Part shown: in pieces, positions 60,453-64,000 of the stretch
How the letters are laid out: every line of letters begins with the position of its first letter
How positions within the stretch are numbered: position 1 is the first letter of the stretch
Source of the DNA: Lachnospiraceae bacterium 10-1
GTDB taxonomy: Bacteria; Bacillota; Clostridia; Lachnospirales; Lachnospiraceae
Length of the DNA stretch: 64,000 nt
Assembly: GCA_000403495.2 (NCBI GenBank)
Contig: KE159799.1
Coordinates: 722,782 to 786,781, forward strand
Direction of reading: 5' to 3'
The notes under the pieces: model-generated
What the model was told of the DNA's origin: nothing
The model's database searches: none
What the model saw: the letters and a program-made list of their open reading frames with translations, nothing else
Program-made: the position numbers and the translations under genes

Positions 60453-62072
60453 TTAGGAAATCTCTCGAATACATTTTCTTAAAGGCAGTACCATGGATGG
60501 TGAAACTGACAGTTCATCAATTCCCATTTTTACAAATTCTTCCGTCAGTTCTAAATCTGCACCCAGTTCTCCACAGATTCCTGCCCATTTTCCATATTTA
60601 TGCGCACTGTCAACTACCATTTGAATCATACGCAAAATAGCTTTATGATGAGGATTATAAAAATCATCCAGCTTTTCATTCTGCCTGTCTATGGCAAGGG
60701 TATACTGCGTCAAATCATTTGTTCCAATACTGAAAAAGTCTACCATCTGCGCCAGTTCATCACCGATCATAACTGCTGCCGGCGTCTCTATCATGATACC
60801 CTGTTCCGGATTTTTAAATGGAATCTGCTCTGCTTCCAGTTCCTTTTTCACTTCCTCAACAATTTGAAAAATCTTTGTAACTTCCTCCGTAGATGTAATC
60901 ATCGGATACATAATGGAAAGATTTCCATGTACAGTTGCCCTGAATAATGCACGAAGCTGCGTCTTAAAAATATCAGGCTGCTTTAAGCAGATACGAATTG
61001 CCCGATAGCCTAATGCCGGATTATCTTCTTTTCCAAGATTAAAATAATCTACCTGCTTATCTGCTCCAATGTCCAGTGTGCGAATAATTACCTTCTTTTC
61101 TCCCATAGTCTGAAGAACCTGCCTGTATGCCTGAAGCTGTTCCTCTTCCGTAGGGAAATTATCCCTTCCAAGATATAAGAATTCGCTTCTAAACAGTCCG
61201 ATTCCGCCTGCATCATTTTCAAGAACATATCCCACATCGCCTACACCGCCGATATTGGCATATACATTGATCTTTTTCCCGCCAAGTGTAACGTTTTCTT
61301 TTCCTTTTAGCTCCTGCAAAAGAAGCATTTTTTCCTTTTCCTTTGCAAGCTTTTGCTCTGTTTCCTCACAGACTGTCTCGTTAGGATCAAAAATTACTTC
61401 CCCCTTAATTCCGTCAACAACTGCCTTAGTACCGGATTTGATCTTATCAAGCTCTAAAGGAACCCCAATTAATGCAGGAATATTCATCATGCGGGCAAGA
61501 ATTGAAGTATGAGAATTGGCTGAGCCATGCACTGTAACAAACGCCAGAATTTTTTCCTTGTCCATTTGTACCGTTTCACTGGGACTTAAATCGTCAGCAA
61601 CAATTATAGAAGGCTCTGAAAAATCAAAATCGTTTTCTCCATTACCTGAAAGGCACTGAATCAGACGGTTTGAAATATCCTTAACATCTGCTGCCCTGGC
61701 CTTCATATAGTCATTATCCATTCCGGCAAACATTTCGGAAAAATTATCCCCGGTTACAGCAACAGCATATTCCGCACTTACCTGTTCCGTCTTAATCAAA
61801 TTGCTAATTGCTTCCTGATAATCATCATCATCCAGCATCATCTGATGCACCTCAAAAATTGCTGCACTGGCCTCCCCAACTTCTACCACTGCCTTGTCGT
61901 AAAGCTTCTGAAGCTGCTGTTTTGCTTTTTCAACTGCCTGCCCGACTCTTGTAATCTCTCCCTCAGCATCTTCAACCTTGTTTCTTTTTACCTGCTGTTC
62001 TTCTTTTCTAAGAACCATTACAGGACCAATTGCAATTCCCTTGTAAACCGATTTCCCAAAAAATTTAACCAT
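60453..62072 (-). CDS. ptsI: PTS enzyme I (phosphoenolpyruvate-protein phosphotransferase)
   Basis: 539 residues. N-terminal EIN domain with the phosphorylated histidine in VTVHGSANSHTSILARMM (family usual GGxTSHTAI) and a C-terminal PEP-binding TIM barrel with GIGLFRSEFLYLGRD, KVIIRTLDIGADKQ and FSIGTNDLTQYTLA, ending WAGICGELGADLELTEEF (active Cys). It transfers phosphate from PEP to HPr and starts sugar uptake by the PTS. HPr is not adjacent. It is followed by the GH13 gene, and the two may be co-transcribed. Confidence 0.96.
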   Translation of the reverse strand: MVKFFGKSVYKGIAIGPVMVLRKEEQQVKRNKVEDAEGEITRVGQAVEKAKQQLQKLYDKAVVEVGEASAAIFEVHQMMLDDDDYQEAISNLIKTEQVSAEYAVAVTGDNFSEMFAGMDNDYMKARAADVKDISNRLIQCLSGNGENDFDFSEPSIIVADDLSPSETVQMDKEKILAFVTVHGSANSHTSILARMMNIPALIGVPLELDKIKSGTKAVVDGIKGEVIFDPNETVCEETEQKLAKEKEKMLLLQELKGKENVTLGGKKINVYANIGGVGDVGYVLENDAGGIGLFRSEFLYLGRDNFPTEEEQLQAYRQVLQTMGEKKVIIRTLDIGADKQVDYFNLGKEDNPALGYRAIRICLKQPDIFKTQLRALFRATVHGNLSIMYPMITSTEEVTKIFQIVEEVKKELEAEQIPFKNPEQGIMIETPAAVMIGDELAQMVDFFSIGTNDLTQYTLAIDRQNEKLDDFYNPHHKAILRMIQMVVDSAHKYGKWAGICGELGADLELTEEFVKMGIDELSVSPSMVLPLRKCIREIS

Positions 62073-62102
62073 AATAAAATACCTCCATAATTTATTTTTT
62101 AT

Positions 62103-64000
62103 TTATTTTAATATTTTATCCAATGCATCAAACAAAGCTTCCACGTCAATCGGCTTCGCTAAATGCCCATTCATTCCGCTTCTTAATGCTTCCTGCCTGT
62201 CTTCTTCAAATGCATTAGCAGTCATAGCCAAAATCGGAATAGACGAAAGTTTCGCATTATCAAGGCTTCGAATTAATTTCGTTGCTTCATATCCATCCAT
62301 CACCGGCATTCGGACATCCATAAGTACCAGTTGATAATAACCAGGTTCAGACTTTTCCAACATCTCTACGGCTATTTTTCCATTCATGGCAACCTCCGTA
62401 GTAAAGCCTGCATTTCCAAGAATCGCCACGGCTATCTCCTGATTCAGCTCATTATCCTCTGCCAGAAGAATACGTCCGGTATATCTTTTCTCTGATTTCT
62501 CTTCGCTTTTCTGCCCCTCTGTCTCTTCTGCATTTACAATAGAGTGTAGACAGCTGCGCAGTTCTGATAAAAATAAAGGTTTGCTGCAAAAAGAAGTAAT
62601 ACCGGCTTCCTTTGCCTCCTCCTCGATATCCAGCCAGTCGTACGCGGTAAGAAGAATGATCGGTACATCGTCTCCCATTTCCTTCCTGATCCTTCTGGTA
62701 ACTTCAATTCCGTTCATATCGGGCAGCATCCAGTCAATCACATATACATTATATATGTCATTCCTTGTAACTGCCTGACGTGTACGCAGCAGCGCTTCCC
62801 TTCCTGACAAGGTCCACTCCGCACGCATTCCAATCTGGCTTAGCATATAAGTTACACTGTCGCAGGTATTAAAGTCATCATCTACCACCAAAGCCCTGCA
62901 ATTCTTTAATTCCGGTATATCCCGGGGTTCTATTACCCCGGTATTCAGACGGAAGGTAAAGCAGACAGTTGCTTCTGTTCCTACCCCCTGTTCACTTTCC
63001 ACCGCAATTGTTCCATTCATCATGTCTACAATATTTTTCGTGATTGCCATGCCAAGTCCGGTGCCCTGAATTCCGCTGATCGTGCTGCTCTTTTCCCTCT
63101 CAAAGGGTTCAAATATATGAGCAACAAATTCCTCACTCATACCGATGCCGGTATCTTTAATATGAAATTCATAATTGGCATAGCCCTTCTGTGCACCAGG
63201 CTTTTCTGTAATACGCATACTAATTGTGCCGCCTGCTCCGGTGTACTTAACCGCATTGCTTAGCAGATTCAAAAGAATCTGGTTTAACCGCAGCTTATCA
63301 CAATAAATATTCTCATCCCATACATCCACCGCATCAATATACAGCTCAAGCTGCTTTGCGTGCACATCTGCCTGAAGTATATTTCGCAGTCCGTGAAGAA
63401 TATCCGGCAGCCTGCATGGCTTTTCATCCAAATGCATTTTTCCGCTTTCAATACGGCTCATGTCCAAAACATCATTAATCAGGCTTAAGAGATGATTTCC
63501 GGATGTCATAATCTTCTTAAGGTACTCTTCCACCTGTTCCTTATCATCAAGATGTGTAATTGCAAGCGTTGTAAATCCAACAATTGCATTCATAGGAGTT
63601 CTGATGTCATGGGACATATTGGAAAGGAAAGTACTTTTCGCCTTGTTTGCCTGATTTGCCTGCATAAGCGCATTTTCCAAAAGGGTTTTCTTTTCCATTT
63701 CGCTGCGGATTTCCTCATCCACGCTGCGGAAACCTGCAACAATACCATGCTGCTCACCCCATTTTCCGGCCTTAACTACTTTCAACTGAAAATATTTTAT
63801 TTCTCCGTTAGAATAAATACGGTAATTTACATGATATTGGTTTTCTTCTGCCAATTCTTCTTTTAAATATTCGGCAGATAAAAAGCTCCTTAGCTCTTCC
63901 CTGTCTTCCTCATACACAAATTCCCGTATGTAATTCTCCATACTTTCCTTAAAAGATATTTTTCCTTCAGATTCAAAAGAAAAGATGTTTATATCTTCTT
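62103..64000 (-). CDS. Hybrid histidine kinase with two receiver domains (5' end outside window)
   Basis: The frame is open to the right edge (upstream of the first Met at 63941 it reads FESEGKISFKES), so the gene starts outside the window. In the visible part a PAS-like end is followed by a HisKA domain (FLSNMSHDIRTPMNAIVGFTTL, phosphorylated His), an HATPase (NLLSNAVKYTG, DTGIGMSEEFV, GTGLGMAITKNIVDMMNG) and two receivers. REC1 keeps DDD-like LVVDDDFNT and the Asp in YVIDWMLPDMNG; REC2 has ILLAEDNELNQE, LMDVRMPVMDGYEA and AMTANAF. No output domain is visible, so it feeds a phosphorelay elsewhere. Confidence 0.93.
   Translation of the reverse strand, partial: EDINIFSFESEGKISFKESMENYIREFVYEEDREELRSFLSAEYLKEELAEENQYHVNYRIYSNGEIKYFQLKVVKAGKWGEQHGIVAGFRSVDEEIRSEMEKKTLLENALMQANQANKAKSTFLSNMSHDIRTPMNAIVGFTTLAITHLDDKEQVEEYLKKIMTSGNHLLSLINDVLDMSRIESGKMHLDEKPCRLPDILHGLRNILQADVHAKQLELYIDAVDVWDENIYCDKLRLNQILLNLLSNAVKYTGAGGTISMRITEKPGAQKGYANYEFHIKDTGIGMSEEFVAHIFEPFEREKSSTISGIQGTGLGMAITKNIVDMMNGTIAVESEQGVGTEATVCFTFRLNTGVIEPRDIPELKNCRALVVDDDFNTCDSVTYMLSQIGMRAEWTLSGREALLRTRQAVTRNDIYNVYVIDWMLPDMNGIEVTRRIRKEMGDDVPIILLTAYDWLDIEEEAKEAGITSFCSKPLFLSELRSCLHSIVNAEETEGQKSEEKSEKRYTGRILLAEDNELNQEIAVAILGNAGFTTEVAMNGKIAVEMLEKSEPGYYQLVLMDVRMPVMDGYEATKLIRSLDNAKLSSIPILAMTANAFEEDRQEALRSGMNGHLAKPIDVEALFDALDKILK

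Overview
The window reads as a chromosomal stretch of a low-GC, Gram-positive anaerobe of the Clostridia, most likely a gut Lachnospiraceae. This rests on strong GGAGG-type ribosome binding sites on almost every gene, class III fructose-1,6-bisphosphatase, DUF1836 and YerC-type regulators, a lysine riboswitch, rubredoxin, bacteriohemerythrin, and many solo two-component and sugar-ABC genes. No rRNA, CRISPR array or phage structural gene was seen; one tRNA-Thr(GGT) is present.

Region 1 (1-1.8 kb) is chromosomal flank: a window-edge membrane protein translationally coupled to a lipoprotein. Region 2 (about 1.80-17.78 kb) is best read as one integrated mobile element of about 16 kb sitting in the 3' end of rlmD (rumA). 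A large serine recombinase at its left end finishes with the displaced last codons of rlmD. At the right end rlmD has acquired an element-encoded C-terminal extension. Both junctions share the 7-bp GTCTCAA core, and excising the element restores a canonical RlmD C-terminus. Its cargo is defence-like: a type III restriction-modification operon (HTH protein, Mod, Res), an AlbA_2-type ATP-binding regulator, and an AT-rich four-gene operon of Dam-like methylase, metallophosphoesterase, ORC/CDC6-like AAA ATPase and an unrecognised Rossmann-like protein. The four-gene operon is the best candidate for an undescribed system. The element's right end carries non-coding structure: an oriT-like nested hairpin, an array of about a dozen repeats phased at exactly 21 bp, and a 117-bp broken palindrome. 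An intact IS256-family insertion with an 8-bp target duplication has separated the recombinase from its probable promoter.

Region 3 (19-31 kb) is housekeeping chromosome: 115-bp GC-rich tandem repeats, pcrA, a DUF3048 lipoprotein (YerB-like), an orphan NMT1-like binding protein, rubredoxin, an ECF sigma factor operon with membrane partners, DUF1836 and YerC regulators, a degenerate LytM protein, a cold-shock protein and a eukaryotic-type HisA. Region 4 (31-36.5 kb) holds fbp and the lysine genes dapA-dapB behind a lysine riboswitch, then a CobO-like adenosyltransferase and an MGMT-like protein.

Region 5 (36.7-46.2 kb) is one unidirectional regulon: AraC-type response regulator, soluble histidine kinase, degenerate tandem ABC ATPase, FAD oxidoreductase, a complete ribose-type ABC importer, and a VOC protein. 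It probably senses, imports and oxidises a sugar-like compound. Region 6 (46-64 kb) carries an SSB-like protein, typA, a hemerythrin/CheX-like fusion, mgtE with a possible leader peptide, yigZ, a class A penicillin-binding protein, xpt, a MATE transporter, a C39-like protein, tRNA-Thr, an amylosucrase-like GH13 enzyme, ptsI and a hybrid histidine kinase running off the right edge.
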